Shown: positions 11,695 through 23,450 of the stretch, piece after piece
Layout of the letters: the number at the start of each line of letters is the position of its first letter
Numbering within the stretch: the first letter of the stretch is position 1
DNA from: Aquilaria yunnanensis
Taxonomy: Eukaryota; Streptophyta; Magnoliopsida; Malvales; Thymelaeaceae
NCBI GenBank assembly: GCA_039654915.1
Contig: JBDJPA010000014.1
Coordinates: forward strand, 62,001-126,000
Direction of reading: 5' to 3'
Length of the DNA stretch: 64,000 bases
Notes under the pieces: generated by a model
What the model saw: the letters and a program-made list of their open reading frames with translations, nothing else
What the model was told of the DNA's origin: nothing
Database searches by the model: none
Position numbers and translations under genes: made by a program

Positions 11695-12170
11695 TTTTGC
11701 TTAAATCTATTTTAGTCCCTAAGCTATTGATCCTTTTCATTTCAGTCCCTAAGTTTTATCTGTTTGACATTTTGGTCTGTTTTCTTTTTTTTCTTTTTTT
11801 GTGTTTATTAAGTCAATGTTAAACTCTTACTAAATATAATCTTTCCATTTGTTCTATTGATCCCATAACTTTATTTTAACTTTTATGTCAATACTTAAAC
11901 ATCATTTTTGTTGCAAGGTTAGCCAATTTTAGTTGCTAAAATCACGCTCTTTATTCTATTAATCCTAAACTTTATTGTACAGAGATCAGACCCCGCCTTT
12001 AGGTCTAACAAATAAGTTTTTTTTATATTTATGAAAAAAAAATTTGTATCAATGATTAAACTCACTTTTTATTGTTAGAAGTCTAATTTTTCCTCTATTC
12101 ATCCTCAAACTTTATTGTTTGATGATTATTTTGCTACATTTTAGATAAACCTTGTTTGGGGAAAGTATCT
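11695..12170. repeat. Degenerate 'tttagtccctaag' repeat element
   Basis: Repeated phrases such as ttttagtccctaagctattg and catttcagtccctaagtttt resemble those at 17290-18400, which suggests a dispersed non-coding transposon family. Ends are not determined. Confidence 0.35.
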
Positions 12171-13234
12171 AAGAAATGGAGCTTTAATTCAAGTGGATTG
12201 GTTTATTTTTTATCCACTACTAAATTACTAAACGTTTTAGGTTCAAATACTTATGAGATAGGGGCTGGCACAATCCCGCAATATGAGAAATTGATTCATA
12301 TTGAATGGTTGAGATTCAAATAAAAAGCATACAAAAAGATGTCTTTCATAACTTTAGAAAACAATGGATAAATACTACTTCATCCATTTCACATGTTGAC
12401 CCTTTTTTTAACTTAAATAGATTTATATTAATATATATTATAAAAAAATTAATATATATATATATATTAGAGTCTTTAAGGTATTACTTTTATATAAAAA
12501 ATTTATATTTGTATAAAAATTTAAAAGAAATAAAATCATAAATTAATTGCTTTAAATAGTAAAGAGGACAAACTTTGTGAGATGAATGTAATAATTTCCT
12601 TCTTCCTGGGGGAAACAAAGAGAATTAAGATTGTGCTAGAATGGCGGTCTGTAGCCATTACATATGCTGCGAATATTGTTGTTCGCTACCATAACGGTCC
12701 TGGAGCCGGAGGCATTTTCCAAAAGTATAATTGGCCAGAAAAAGACCAGAAGATGAAAAAAAGTAAGGTTCGTGAAATTTAAACCGCAATATAATTAACT
12801 TAATTGGAAGTGTCGTCGTGGGAAGCCCAGATGGAAGATTAATTAGATTGAAACTGCGGGCGGAGCTTTGACGCAAGCAACAACTCTTACTCTGTTCTCC
12901 ATGCCCATGGCGATGGTGCAAGGGCGGGTAAATAAGATCAACGGCAACAAGATTTGGCCGGACTAACTTTTTTTAATACCCTTTGACAACAAGTTTCTGG
13001 GGAGTATTAGTAGCCCATTTGGTACCCTCAACATAAGTTATTAAACGGAACTCACTAGCTTAATACAAATATCTAGACGCGGTGCAATTGATTCGCCCGG
13101 ACAAAACTTGCTATACAAAACGTAACAGGCATATATTGGATTTGAAAAGCAAAAGCAATTGATCTATGTATATGTAGCTGGGGAGATGGCTAGAAGTGAA
13201 GGGATCGGGCATGTGTAGTTGTATGATTTCTAAT
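12171..13234. other. Intergenic DNA 3' of the first DUF3339 gene
   Basis: AT-rich to about 12580, then nearer average. A 66-codon frame at 12582-12782 has no recognisable features. 13000-13234 probably contains the 3' UTR of the minus-strand gene that ends at 13235. Confidence 0.4.
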
Positions 13235-13444
13235 CTATCCGGTGGTGATGTGAATGCCGATGGCAATGAGGAAGATGGTGATGAGGCCGAAGTATATGAT
13301 TGTGTGAACCAAGATGGAGATGCCGCTGGTCTGCATGTTGCCCAACTCTATCACTCTCCCCTTTCCGGGCAGCTGGAATAGCAGCCCCGGCGTCAGCAGC
13401 ACGAACAGCACCACCGCCACCACCACCGGCCCCCAATCTGCCAT
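13235..13444 (-). CDS. DUF3339 family small membrane protein (69 aa)
   Basis: The protein begins MADWGPVVVAVVLFVLLTPG and keeps the hallmarks of plant DUF3339 proteins: the invariant MADWGP start, a first hydrophobic segment (about 6-24), a short polar loop with FQLPGKGRVIELGNMQTSG (about 23-42), and a second hydrophobic segment (about 44-63) ending HITTG. Length is normal (family about 68-71 aa). Two membrane passes are predicted; the molecular function of the family is unknown. The ATG at 13442-13444 gives the conserved start, and the open frame upstream (to 13629) is probably 5' UTR or intron. Two paralogues lie at 20091 and 20990. The single coding exon and intact frame suggest a live gene. 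Confidence 0.9.
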   Translation of the reverse strand: MADWGPVVVAVVLFVLLTPGLLFQLPGKGRVIELGNMQTSGISILVHTIIYFGLITIFLIAIGIHITTG

Positions 13445-13770
13445 GTCAACTCACAAATGGGCCAGCGTAAAATTAACTGCAAACAAATGAATGCTACACC
13501 GGTACCTACATATATGCACATAACGGTACCTGCGAGTTTGAAGCAAACGACAAATATGCAGACGTAGTCGATCGAGGAGAAACTCTTAAAATTATTAATT
13601 AGATATGCGATGCCGGACCCGGACGGCACGCATTGCTTCTTCGTCCCTCCCGGCCGGCTCTTGCCCTTTCTTGTGTTCGGATTTTACTTTTAACTGTTAG
13701 CCAAGGATAATTCTACAGTGAGTCAGAGTCACCATGCGGCCAACACCCAATACCCACCGTAGCCGGTTTG

Positions 13771-13778
13771 GCTTTATA
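13771..13778 (-). promoter_or_regulatory. Candidate TATA box of the 13235-13444 gene
   Basis: The minus strand reads GGGTATAAAGCC, about 330 bp upstream of the ATG. This distance requires a long or intron-containing leader; a tttgcag acceptor-like site lies about 40 bp before the ATG. The assignment is inference. Confidence 0.35.
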
Positions 13779-13849
13779 CCCAGTTCAAATGGATTCTTTT
13801 TATTACTAATTGTAGAACATGAGATATTAATCTGTTAATTAACGTAAAT

Positions 13850-16205
13850 ATAATCATTACTACTGAAAAAATTAATTTTACTACTCCTTACTACTAATTT
13901 TTAAAAGTCAGTAATCTTGTAAAAATATGAATAAAATTTAATAAGTAGTCTGTGTATTCACTACTCCTCTTAAATTAAAAATATAATAATGTGAATCCAA
14001 TTTAAAGCTTTGTGTGTATTTACTACTCATTATTATAATTTTTAAGGACATGAGTAATTATCTATTGAGAAATTGAGAGAAACTTAAAAGGTTGCGTATT
14101 TGCTACTTGTTACTATTATTTTTTTTAAGAGCTAATAATTTTATAAGAATTAGAGTAATTAAACTTAAAAGGTTTTTTGTATTTACTGCTCTTTATTATT
14201 GTTATTTTATGGGAGTGAGTAATTTTATAAGATGTCATTCAAACTTAAAATTTTGTATGTTTACTGCTCCTTACGTTATTTTTATGAAAATTCTTAATTT
14301 CATAAAATTGTGAGGAAAACTTAAGAGATTTGTGTATTTAATACTCCTCATATTATTGTTATGAAAGTTCGTGAGTTGGTAAGAATTAAGGTAAAACTTA
14401 TCAGGTTTACGTCTTATTATTTTTGTTATGACAGTTAGTAATTAAGTAAGACTATGACTAAAAGTTAGGCCTAATTACCTATTGGACCCATGTACTATGG
14501 TGACTCGGCCATTCTCTCCCTTGGACTTTTGGGGGGTCATAATCGAGACCTAAACTTTAATGATTGAGACATTTTGCTCCATTAACTCAGTAAATCGGAT
14601 GTTTTCTGTCAGTTATGTAACAAAAGTGCATCTAACTACACAATTTAAAATTTCAAGCATCTAATTGTACAAACCAATAACTTTGGGACTTAAACTATAA
14701 TTAAACTCGTAGAAACTTTAGCCCTTTTGAAAAAACTGTAATTAAAATTTCTGTAATTACAGTTTAATTAAATTGTAATTAAACTCATAGAAACTTGTAG
14801 AAATTTCGGATGTTTTCTGTCAATGATCTTAATTTTGGCATGATTGAGGATGAAGCCAGCCAACGAATTGCGGCTAGATAATCGATGAGGGTAAATCGAG
14901 GCTAGTTAATCAAGGAACAGATGAAGATGATGAGTGATGAATGAGACAAGAATGAGACAAATTGAAGAATGGACGGAGGTGAGGAGCGACAAATAGATAG
15001 ACAAGGACCAAAGCATGAGGCCAGCAAAACAAGATGATTAGGAGGGGTAAAATTGGAAAATGAGACGGAGGGAGTACTAAAAAGGGAGGAATCAAAACAA
15101 TTGGGTCCAAAAGGTAAAACTTTATAAATTTAAGTGGCAACTATGTGGTTTTCTTCCTTTTTAAATAAATGGAAGTTAAGTAAATAAAGTAAAGTGTTGC
15201 AGTCATTACAGTTTAGGGCTCGATTATGACCCTCCAAAAGTTCAGGGGAGTGAATGACCAAATCACCATGGTACGGGGTTCAAATAGGTAATTAGGCCTA
15301 AAAGTTAAAAAGGTGATGTATTTACTACTATTTATTATTATTTCTTGAAAGTCAGTAATTTTTTAGAGTAAGAGTAAAAATTAAAATGTTTGTGTATTTA
15401 CTACTCATTATTATTATTTGTGTGAGAGTGAGTAATTTTGTATGATTTAAGTAAAATGTAAAAAAATTGTGGATTTACTGCTCCTTAATATAATTTTATG
15501 AAAATTTATAATTTTGTCAGAATGAGAGTAAAACTTAAGATGTTTGTATATTTACTGCTTATTATATTATTTTTATAAAATTCTAAAATTTGATAAAAAT
15601 GAGAGCAAAACTTAACAGTTTGACTCTTTATTATTATTTGTATGAAAGTCAGTACTTCATATGTGTAAGAGTAAAAGTTTGAAAAGGTGTTGTATTTACT
15701 ACTCTTTACTATTACCTTTTTAAAACTTAGTAAGTTTATAACAATAGGAGTAAAAGTTAACAGGTTTGTGTATTACTACTTGTTATTATAATTTGTATAG
15801 GAGTGGGTAATTTTGTAAGATTTTAGTAAAACTTAAGAAGTTTGTGTATTTATTGCTCGTAATGATAATTTTGTGGAAGTTTGTAATTTTATAAAAATGG
15901 TAGTAAAAGTTAAAAATTTGCGTATTTAGTAGTTGTTGTGTTATTTCACTAAAAGTTAGTAATTTGATAACAATGAAAGTAAGACTTAACAAGTTTATGT
16001 ATTTACTACTATTTATTATTATTTGTACGAAAGTCAGTAATTTGTAAGTATGAGAGTGAAAGCTAAAAAGGTGGTGTATTTATAACTATTGGTTATTACT
16101 TTTTAACAAAATAGTAATTTTGTAATAATAGAAGTAAAAGTTAAAAATTTTATGTATTTACTAGGTGTTACTATCATTTGTATGGAAGAGAGTAATTTTG
16201 TGTCA
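13850..16205. repeat. AT-rich minisatellite, about 75-80 bp unit, interrupted by a MULE
   Basis: Degenerate tandem units with the phrases gtgtatttactactc, ttattattttt, gaaagtcagtaattttg and agagtaaaacttaaaag. I estimate about 8 units left and 11 right of the inserted element at 14468-15298. Copies have diverged, so the array is not recent. The reading frames in it are spurious. Confidence 0.8.
14468..15298. mobile_element. Mutator-like element (MULE-MITE), 831 bp, perfect 9-bp target duplication
   Basis: Long terminal inverted repeats of about 90 bp: ggcctaattacctattggac at the left, inverted as caaataggtaattaggcc at the right, both continuing through the ggggtcataatcgag / ctcgattatgaccctcc pair. 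Flanked by TAAAAGTTA at 14459-14467 and 15299-15307, identical on both sides. The interior has no transposase frame. A lone gacggagggagtac near 15064 looks like a Stowaway end. The insertion split the surrounding minisatellite. Confidence 0.9.
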
Positions 16206-16434
16206 TTTGTATGGCAGAAAAGCATTGAAGCTTTCAAAAGTTATCGAATCCTTTCAATAATCATAGCCCTCCCATTAGGAAATAACCAAGAAAACACGAT
16301 TTTGACTTGAGGTTTGGATATTTAGAGGAATAGCAATGGCAACTAAATCAATTAAAGAAGAAATCAATCAACTCAATTAATATCAGATGCTAAAAATTCG
16401 GGGCATCTTCTTGCTAAATTTGCTTCTATTTTTA
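16206..16434. other. Spacer between minisatellite and MITE
   Basis: Nothing recognisable. Confidence 0.4.
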
Positions 16435-16944
16435 GGGGCAATTATTCAGTTTATTTGGTTTAAACCAAATCGAATTAGTCGGTTTATTTGGTTTTCAGTT
16501 TTAGATGATAAGAAACTGAATTAACCGAATAGGTCTATAAAACCGAATTCAAACTGAACTGAAATATTTCAGTTCGGTTCGGTTCAAATTGAATTAACCG
16601 AAAAATGTTAGTTGAATTCTATAAGAGATGAAATGAGATAGAGATATTGTTTTTCTTTTCAAATTCCATTCAATATAAAAAATTCATTGTCCATGGAAAG
16701 AAAGAAAATAAGAATCCAAGCTAATTTGGGTTACTTAGTAGCATTATTGTTCATGAAACAAATTAAAAAAAAAATTGGTATAAAAAATTTCGGTTATTTT
16801 GGTTACCGAATTAACCGAATTCTAAAACTGAAACCAAATCGAAATCGAAATTTTTGTTATTCGGTTTCAGTTGAAACCGAACCAAATTTCAAAATTATTT
16901 TGGTTTTTCAATTTTTTCGGTTTAAACCAAATACTAATCACCCC
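16435..16944. mobile_element. MITE-like element rich in 'ttcggtt' motifs, 510 bp
   Basis: Left end ggggcaattattcagtttat and the inverted right end ggggtgattagtatttggtt share a terminal inverted repeat that continues into tttggtttaaacc on both sides. The interior repeats gaattaaccgaa and ttcggttcgg. No clear target duplication. A related element lies at 43294-44122. Confidence 0.6.
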
Positions 16945-17289
16945 TATCTATTTTCTATGCTTATTTAAAAACATGCTCTACCAATTATCTTTCTTATCGG
17001 TAAGATAGACAAGATGAATTTTATTTTTAAAATTTTATTTTGGTCCATTGATATGCATTGACCACACTGAGAAGTTAGGATATCGTGGCCTCACAATAGA
17101 AAGACCAATTAGCCAATTATAAATATGTATTAATTGTCGACTTCAAGGTTGTTGTTCATGAACAGTGCACCATTTTTTTTTTTTTTTACTTTTTCTGGAC
17201 TATGCTGACTGTTTTTAAGTTCAATCCCATTTTCATAAGCGGATAAAGTCCTGAGGGTCCGTATTACAATTTTCTCACTTGTGGCTGTG
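16945..17289. other. Intergenic DNA, nothing recognised
   Basis: AT-rich spacer with a poly-T tract at 17173-17187. No gene or repeat end seen. Confidence 0.4.
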
Positions 17290-18400
17290 GTTAAATGAGT
17301 TTTTAGTTCCAAAATTTCTAACCTTTACCATTTAAGTCACTAATTTTAACCTGTCTTATGTTTTGGTTCCCAAACTTAATAATTGCTTAATATTCTTTCT
17401 ATTTGCTCTCTTACTCCCCAAACTTTTTTGTTGTTTTTTTATGTACAATTTTCTAATGCAAAATAAGTTAGACACAATTTTTCTATTTCCATAATATCTT
17501 TTCATTATTGATAATTGAGTTTTGTAGCATAAGTTATTTGATTCAAAAGCTTTATGGTTTAATAAAGTAATTTGGTTCAAAATTGTTAAAATTGAAAGTA
17601 AATTTTTCTAAATAAATTTCTGACCAATATTAAAAATTAGAATTTAAGTTGATAAGAAAATTTTTTAGTTAATTATTCTTTAACAAGGAAAAAATATCCG
17701 TCACTTTTAAACATGTGCAGTTTTACTTTTTAAACAGTGTCTATGCTTTTTTTTTTTTTTGCTTTTCTATTGGACATGATTTACTCTTTTTTAAGTTTAG
17801 TCTTCTTCTTTCAAGGAAATCGTGTCTTGGGGGCATGTGTTATAATTTTTTGAGTGTCTGCTGTTTCATTTTTTCTTATGGTTAAACTACATTTTCAGTC
17901 CCTAAGTTTCTTTTCTTTCCCATTTCAGTCATTAAGCTCGAACCATGTTATGTTTTAGTCCTAAAATTAATAAATAATAACTACTTAACTATATTCTTTC
18001 TATGTGCTCCTTCAGTCTTGAATATTTTTTTTTATGTACTATATTCTAGAGCAAAATGCTAGTCACCATCAATTATTAAATTTTAATACCTAAAGCTTCT
18101 CCATTTCATCTCTTAGTCCTTGAATTTTTTTGGCCAATTTTTTCTTTTTCTTTTAATCTTTATTAATTGAGTTTTGTAGAATGAGTTATTTAATTTAAAA
18201 TTTGTATGCTTTAATAAATTAATTTTATCCATAACGTCTAAAATTGAAAGCAAATTTTTCTAAATAAAATTTTTAATTTTTCATCAATATTAAATATTGA
18301 AATTTTAATTGATAGAAGGTGAAAATTTTTATTGAATTATTATTTAGTGGCACAAAAAATATTCATCATTTTAAAACATGTACATGTGTAATGTTTTGAT
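17290..18400. repeat. Two diverged tandem copies of a non-coding repeat
   Basis: The block around 17515-17660 (aattgagttttgtagcataa, aaattgaaagtaaatttttc) recurs around 18165-18310 with many substitutions, offset about 640 bp. Each copy is preceded by tttagtccctaag-like phrases. It belongs with 11695-12170. Confidence 0.55.
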
Positions 18401-19960
18401 CATAACTAATCATTTGAATGATAAGAACATGATATAAAAAATACCCAACTTAAAACTAAAGCAAAGTAATTTGTTAGCATAAGTTTATTACAAAAAATTT
18501 TTTAGTTATTTATTATTAATATTTATTTTAATAATAAATTTTTAAAAAATTAAATCTGATATAAAGTGCGGGTAAAAAATAATTCTGTAGCCACTATGAC
18601 TTGAGTTCCGAGTTACAAGGATGGGATCCGTCCGTGGTCATGGTTTTCCACAGATTGCTTGATTTCTTCTGGGCCAAGTTAATCAACGTATAAGAACCAG
18701 GCCATAATGGGCCTCATTGGCTGACTCGTTGTTGGATCTTGATCCATCCCAATTATATATACTAAATTACCAAGAGGCGGACACTATAAATAGCATTGGA
18801 CTGTTTTATTCTTGAAAAAACTGTGTTTTTTTTTAATTTTCTTTTGGGCTAAAAAAAATAACTTACACAATCGGTTTTCTATTTGTCTCTTATGGTCCTC
18901 AACTCGGAATGTAGGTATTTTTACCTTTTTATTTTTTTTTGGGCCCAAAAAAGGGTAAATATCACACAATTGGTCCTCATTTTGTTTGTGATAATGTTTG
19001 GTCCTCAAAGTTTGGAAGTAAACATTTTTATCATTCTATCTTAATATGTTGTTTTTTGTTTTAGGCCCTCGAACTTTCGTCAGTGGCATTTAAAGCACGA
19101 TTTGTAGTAAAATTTTAAATTCACTGAGTTAATCTTATGTCATATGTTTTCCTTACTAAATTTGTTATCAACATTTTGCAAACATTTCAATTTTTGAGAT
19201 CTTTTGAGCTGATCATAACTTATTTTTCATTTTTTTTAATACTTTTTCTTTCATAAATATAATCAACGTGAAAAATTTGTATCTTTGTTACTCGTAACAC
19301 AACAAAGATCAGGCCCAAATATCTTAATTGATCCTAAATCGTGTCCACATCGAGCCGGGTGTCATCACCTCTCGAGACTTGGAGAATAACCTCTAGTAAC
19401 CTTGTTCATTGCCTTGAAACCCGCAATTAATATCTAAGTGCGTCACAATCAAAGTACTAGCTTAGCAATTAACGTTTATGGCTAGTAGTAAAAGTGCTAG
19501 AGTTTAATTGATACACTCCCCTCTTGCCTTCTTCTCATCTATGAATATATGTAAAAGCACCTCAACCATGTCAGAGAAGATCTTGAACTCTAATTGACTA
19601 GGTAGAAAGCCAAAACTTAACTGGTAAGTCAATACGATTTCCAAAACGTAGTCACTTCGCAAATGCACCAGCAGCTTTTCCCAGTTTAATATGCTGTTTA
19701 GGTCACTACTCTCTTTAATAAAGCGAAGCGCCTATCTGGAAAAGAAGCATTCAAATGAACATTTTGTTTAGAAATCAACTGCAAAAAGCAAAGCGGCCGC
19801 TTTTGATCTCCATTTCCATAAAGCAAGGCAAACCCTTACCCACCACCATTTCCATACCTTACATGAACCCCCCCTTTAAACCCCACTCTGCTTTCACGTT
19901 AAGTCTTGCACCACTTCTCCTCCTTCGCCACCAAGAAAATGAACCTCATTTTTACCCTAC
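18401..19960. other. Intergenic DNA upstream of the second DUF3339 gene
   Basis: 18784-19080 has two degenerate copies of a 'tggtcctcaa' phrase set, probably an old non-coding repeat. From about 19300 composition is more mixed. A 71-codon frame at 19755-19970 overlaps the promoter region and is not supported as a gene. Confidence 0.4.
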
Positions 19961-19970
19961 ATATATATAA
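19961..19970 (+). promoter_or_regulatory. TATA box of the 20091-20303 gene
   Basis: atatatataa lies about 120 bp upstream of the ATG, after a pyrimidine-rich stretch and before a leader with purine-rich gaagaagaggagg sequence. The spacing suits a transcript start near 19995-20000. Confidence 0.5.
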
Positions 19971-20090
19971 CCAGTGACACTCACCCTCTGCTTTCTTAGT
20001 TGATACCTTTTGAATCTTTATAGTTTGGATTCCGAGCGAGAAGAAGAGGAGGGAGACGAATCACAGGAAGAGAAGCTGAGAAAGAGAGAG

Positions 20091-20303
20091 ATGGGGGCCG
20101 ACTGGGGACCGGCTGTGGTAGCGGTGGTTCTGTTCGTGCTGCTATCACCGGGACTGCTGTTCCAGCTGCCGGCGAGGGCAAGGGTGATAGAGTTTGGCAA
20201 CATGTACACAAGTGGGATAGCTATTCTGGTTCATGCAGTGATATACATCTGCCTGTACACCATCTTGGTCATCGCTATAGGAGTTCATATACGTGTAAAA
20301 TGA
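20091..20303 (+). CDS. DUF3339 family small membrane protein (70 aa)
   Basis: Begins MGADWGPAVVAVVLFVLLSP with the family's ADWGP start, hydrophobic segment one (about 7-25), the loop FQLPARARVIEFGNMYTSG, and segment two (about 44-64), ending HIRVK. The ATG at 20091 follows gaaagagagag and fits the family start; the frame is open further upstream, but that stretch (EEEEGDESQEEK) is leader. It is closest to the gene at 13235 (same FQLP and GNM loop) and lies in opposite orientation to both neighbours. Predicted to span the membrane twice; biochemical role unknown for the family. Confidence 0.92.
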   Translation: MGADWGPAVVAVVLFVLLSPGLLFQLPARARVIEFGNMYTSGIAILVHAVIYICLYTILVIAIGVHIRVK

Positions 20304-20989
20304 ACACTGTAACATGAAATTTCCCTCATTTTTTCCTCCCCAAAACTAAAGGGGCACTTATATGTTTTGTAAGATTGCAGGCTCATACTCCTACTCCGCA
20401 CTGAATCTTTAGATAGCACAAATTTGATAACTAACGCTGGTCTAAAATTTTCTGCCATTCTTTAGACTGCTCTACCTGAGGTCACAATCTCCCAGCACAG
20501 CACAAGAATGGAATATGCAGTGAAAATAGTAGCAGTCTGTTCTTATGACCGAAAGATTTCCAGAAGACAAAGGAATAATAGGATCTGTTTTTTACCAAGT
20601 AGCTGTTAAAAATTATCCATAAAACGGATAGTGATTTAGAAAACGCAGCTTATATCGTATACGAGTAGCATCCTGTATGCAACTTATCAATCCAAGCACT
20701 AGCATCATGAAGCTGAGGCCAGATAAAACCATCACGCTTATTATCAGAGAAGGAAAACGAAAATCAATCAGGCAAGGCTAGCTACAGAACATGAAAGATC
20801 AGATCTGCCCAAATAAGCATCTATTGCTGCAATTTCCTTTCCGGTTTCAAATACATCAGCTGCATTCTCGTTCATAACATTACAGTTCTCCAACAGTTCT
20901 TACAACAATAAAAGCAAAAAACCCACATGCATCTTTGAAGTTTGAACAGGGAGCAGAAGCCAGACTAACCATAGCGAGCGAGAACGGGA
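20304..20989. other. Space between convergent DUF3339 genes
   Basis: Contains the 3' ends of the plus-strand gene (stop at 20303) and of the minus-strand gene (stop at 20990). No other gene seen. Confidence 0.5.
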
Positions 20990-21199
20990 TCAGTCGGTGT
21001 TGATGTGAAGGTGAAGGGCGAGGATGAGAATAGAGTAGAGGGCGAAGAAAAGGAGGGTGTGTATGAAAATGGCCTTGCCGTTGGTCTTCATAGCTCCGAA
21101 CTCCAGCTGCCTGCCTGTCCCCGGGAAGGCGAACAGGAGCCCCGGAGACAGAAGGACGAAGAGCACCACACCCACCAGCACCGGCGCCCAGTCCGCCAT
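20990..21199 (-). CDS. DUF3339 family small membrane protein (69 aa), divergent paralogue
   Basis: Begins MADWAPVLVGVVLFVLLSPG, then FAFPGTGRQLEFGAMKTNGK and a second hydrophobic segment ending LHLHINTD. Architecture and length match DUF3339, but the loop reads FAFPG/GAMKTNG instead of FQLP/GNMxTSG, so it belongs to a different subgroup from the other two genes. The ATG is at 21197-21199. Convergent with the gene at 20091. Intact, with two predicted membrane segments; function unknown. Confidence 0.9.
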   Translation of the reverse strand: MADWAPVLVGVVLFVLLSPGLLFAFPGTGRQLEFGAMKTNGKAIFIHTLLFFALYSILILALHLHINTD

Positions 21200-21836
21200 C
21201 AATCACCCTTAATTTTGCAGGAAAATACTAAAAGCAGACTGAAAGCTGCAGCGAGAAAGAGAGGCTGTGTGGTGAAGACGATGGGTGTAAAATCGATTTT
21301 GATTCGTGGCTCAAATTATAAAAAAAAAAAAAAAGAAAAGAGGATGGGTTTTTGTTGGAGGATTGAAATGGGGCGGTGGTGAGTGAGGAGTGAGGACAAG
21401 CGAGTCGCTTGCGGGAGAGGCCTGTTCCTGTTTTGGGGCGAATGCGACCGCACAAGATGTGGTTTTGATGTGTCACTAAATAATGCTGTACTTATCACTT
21501 AATCATTTTATTGGAGTCAATTTCATGTTTTCAAAGCAAAAAAAAAAAAGGAATCTTTTTATGGATAAATGTTACAGATTTCGAGTTTCTTCTTTGGAAA
21601 TTTTTACTTGAACCAAAACTTATGTATTTTTTTTAAATGAATATTGGTATATGCCAAGGTTTTTTGTTTTTGGTCAAGGAAAAGAACTTCCTTATTCAGT
21701 AGAATACTTCTACCGACTAACTCCATAACTCCCTCACTACTCTCCGGTATGGGCATGGAGCAGTCAACGAGCTGTAATGATGTGAACATAACATTATCAT
21801 ACCAAAGATACATGAAGAGAACATACGCAAAATTGA
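21200..21836. other. Upstream region of the third DUF3339 gene and left flank of the retrotransposon
   Basis: 21200-21480 probably holds the promoter and leader of the minus-strand gene: a pyrimidine-rich minus strand and a TTATAATTT motif near 21315. 21500-21836 shows nothing recognisable. The last five bases before the LTR are attga. Confidence 0.4.
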
Positions 21837-22102
21837 TGTGGCAACGTCGGGTTTTCGGGAGTCGCCACCAATCTGTTTACCTAGGTCGATTGGTCACCTT
21901 AAATATTGGTCTGCGAGAGTTCGGGGGTTCGGGAGTACGGTTACGTTAAAACAACTTTGTTAAAACGCCCAAAAATTGGCACCTTAGTTGATTTTAATTT
22001 TGTTTCGCTTTGCTTTTAAATAATTTTTAGTTAATTTAGAGATTTTAACTGAATTAGTCGAAATGTGGATTTTTAAGTTAATTTGTATAAAATTTTATAC
22101 TT

Positions 22103-22188
22103 CCGAACCATGGACTCTGCCGAGTCATTTGGACACGGAAGATTTTGATTCCGAACCATGGACTCTGCCGAGTCATTTGGACACGGAA
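22103..22188. repeat. Tandem stem-loop units near the LTR end
   Basis: Two units based on ccgaaccatggactctgccg, then agtcatttggacacgga, with a diverged third (aaccgtagatcctgccagat) near 22290. ACTC/GAGT and TCCG/CGGA can pair. In element orientation they lie in the last 15% of the LTR, where RNA 3'-end signals might lie. The same units occur at 38010-38095 and 46029-46114. Confidence 0.6.
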
Positions 22189-22454
22189 TTTGGTGAAATT
22201 TTAAACAATTTTATCCATATTGTAAATATGGATTTTTATCTTTATATTTATTTAATTTATTTAGTTAAAAAAAAAAGTTAATATTTTCCAAACCGTAGAT
22301 CCTGCCAGATCATCCGGATATGGAAATTACTTTAATTAATTGTTAGTTATATAATTATTATTTTTATGGAATTTATTATTACTAATTTGTAAGTATTTTG
22401 TTTATGAAAATTTTAGATTTATTAATAATCTAAAAAATTTTATTTTTTATTCTT

Positions 22455-22690
22455 TATATTTTCTTTTCTTTTCTTTCTTTTCTTTCTTTCTTTTCTTTCT
22501 TATTGATTTTATCTTTCTTTTAGTTTTATTTTTCCTTTCTTTTCTTTCTTTTCTTTTCTTTTCTTTTTCTTTTCTTTCTTTTCTTTTTTTATCTTTTCTT
22601 TTTCTTTTCTTTCTTTTCTTTCTTTCTTTTCTTTTTTTTATCTTTTTCTTATCTTTCTTATCTTTCTTATCTTTTTCTTATCTTTCTTTT
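22455..22690. repeat. (tttcttttc)n polypyrimidine tract in the LTR
   Basis: About 240 bp of almost pure ct/ttc/tttc runs, polypurine on the transcribed minus strand. The counterpart in the other LTR is at 38360-38600 and a shorter version at 46375-46560. Confidence 0.8.
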
Positions 22691-22949
22691 AGTGTTTTTT
22701 TTTAGTGAAAGTTATTTATTATTTAAATAATTATTCAATTTATAAAAGAAAAATAAAAATAATTGGATTTTTGAAAAATGATTTTTATTAGGCTTAATAA
22801 TTAATTAAAAAAATAATCTTCTTTTAATTTTCATTTATTTATTTATTAGTAAGGGTAAAGGTGAATTAAATAAAAAAATTATATAAAGGAAAATTAATAA
22901 TAATAAAGTGGGGCTTTTTGGCCATCCACTTTAAAAATAAATAATAATA

Positions 22950-23450
22950 AAGGTTAGCAAAGTTAATTAAATTAATTAACAACAATAATAAAAATTAGCC
23001 AAGTTTAATTAAATTAATTGATTAACAACAATAATAAAAAGTTAGTCAAGTTAATTAAATTAATTGATTAACAACAATAATAAAAAGTTAGTCAAGTTAA
23101 TTAAATTAATTAATTAACAACAATAATAAAAAGTTAGTCAAGTTAATTAAATTAATTAATTAACAACAATAATAAAAAGTTGGTCAAGTTAATTAAATTA
23201 ATTAATTAACAACAATAAAAGTTAGCCAAGTTAATTAAATTAATTAATTAACAACAATAAAAGTTAGCCAAGTTAATTAATTAATTAATTAACAACAATA
23301 AAAGTTAGCCAAGTTAATTAATTAATTAACAAAAATAATAAAAAGTTAGACAAGTTAATTAAATTAATTAACAACAATAATAAAAAGTTAGCCAAGTTAA
23401 TTAAATTAATTAATTAACAACAATAATAAAAAGTTAATTAATTGTTAACA
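22950..23450. repeat. 46-bp AT-rich tandem repeat inside the LTR
   Basis: About ten units of the type aacaacaataataaaaagtt followed by agtcaagttaattaaattaa. An identical array lies at 38857-39360; a version with a different unit composition lies at 46977-47400 in the solo LTR. Confidence 0.85.

Noticed and set aside
15060..15080. Stowaway terminus (gacggagggagtac) inside the MULE at 14468
   Set aside because: Only one end is visible; no inverted partner or TA-bounded element could be found.
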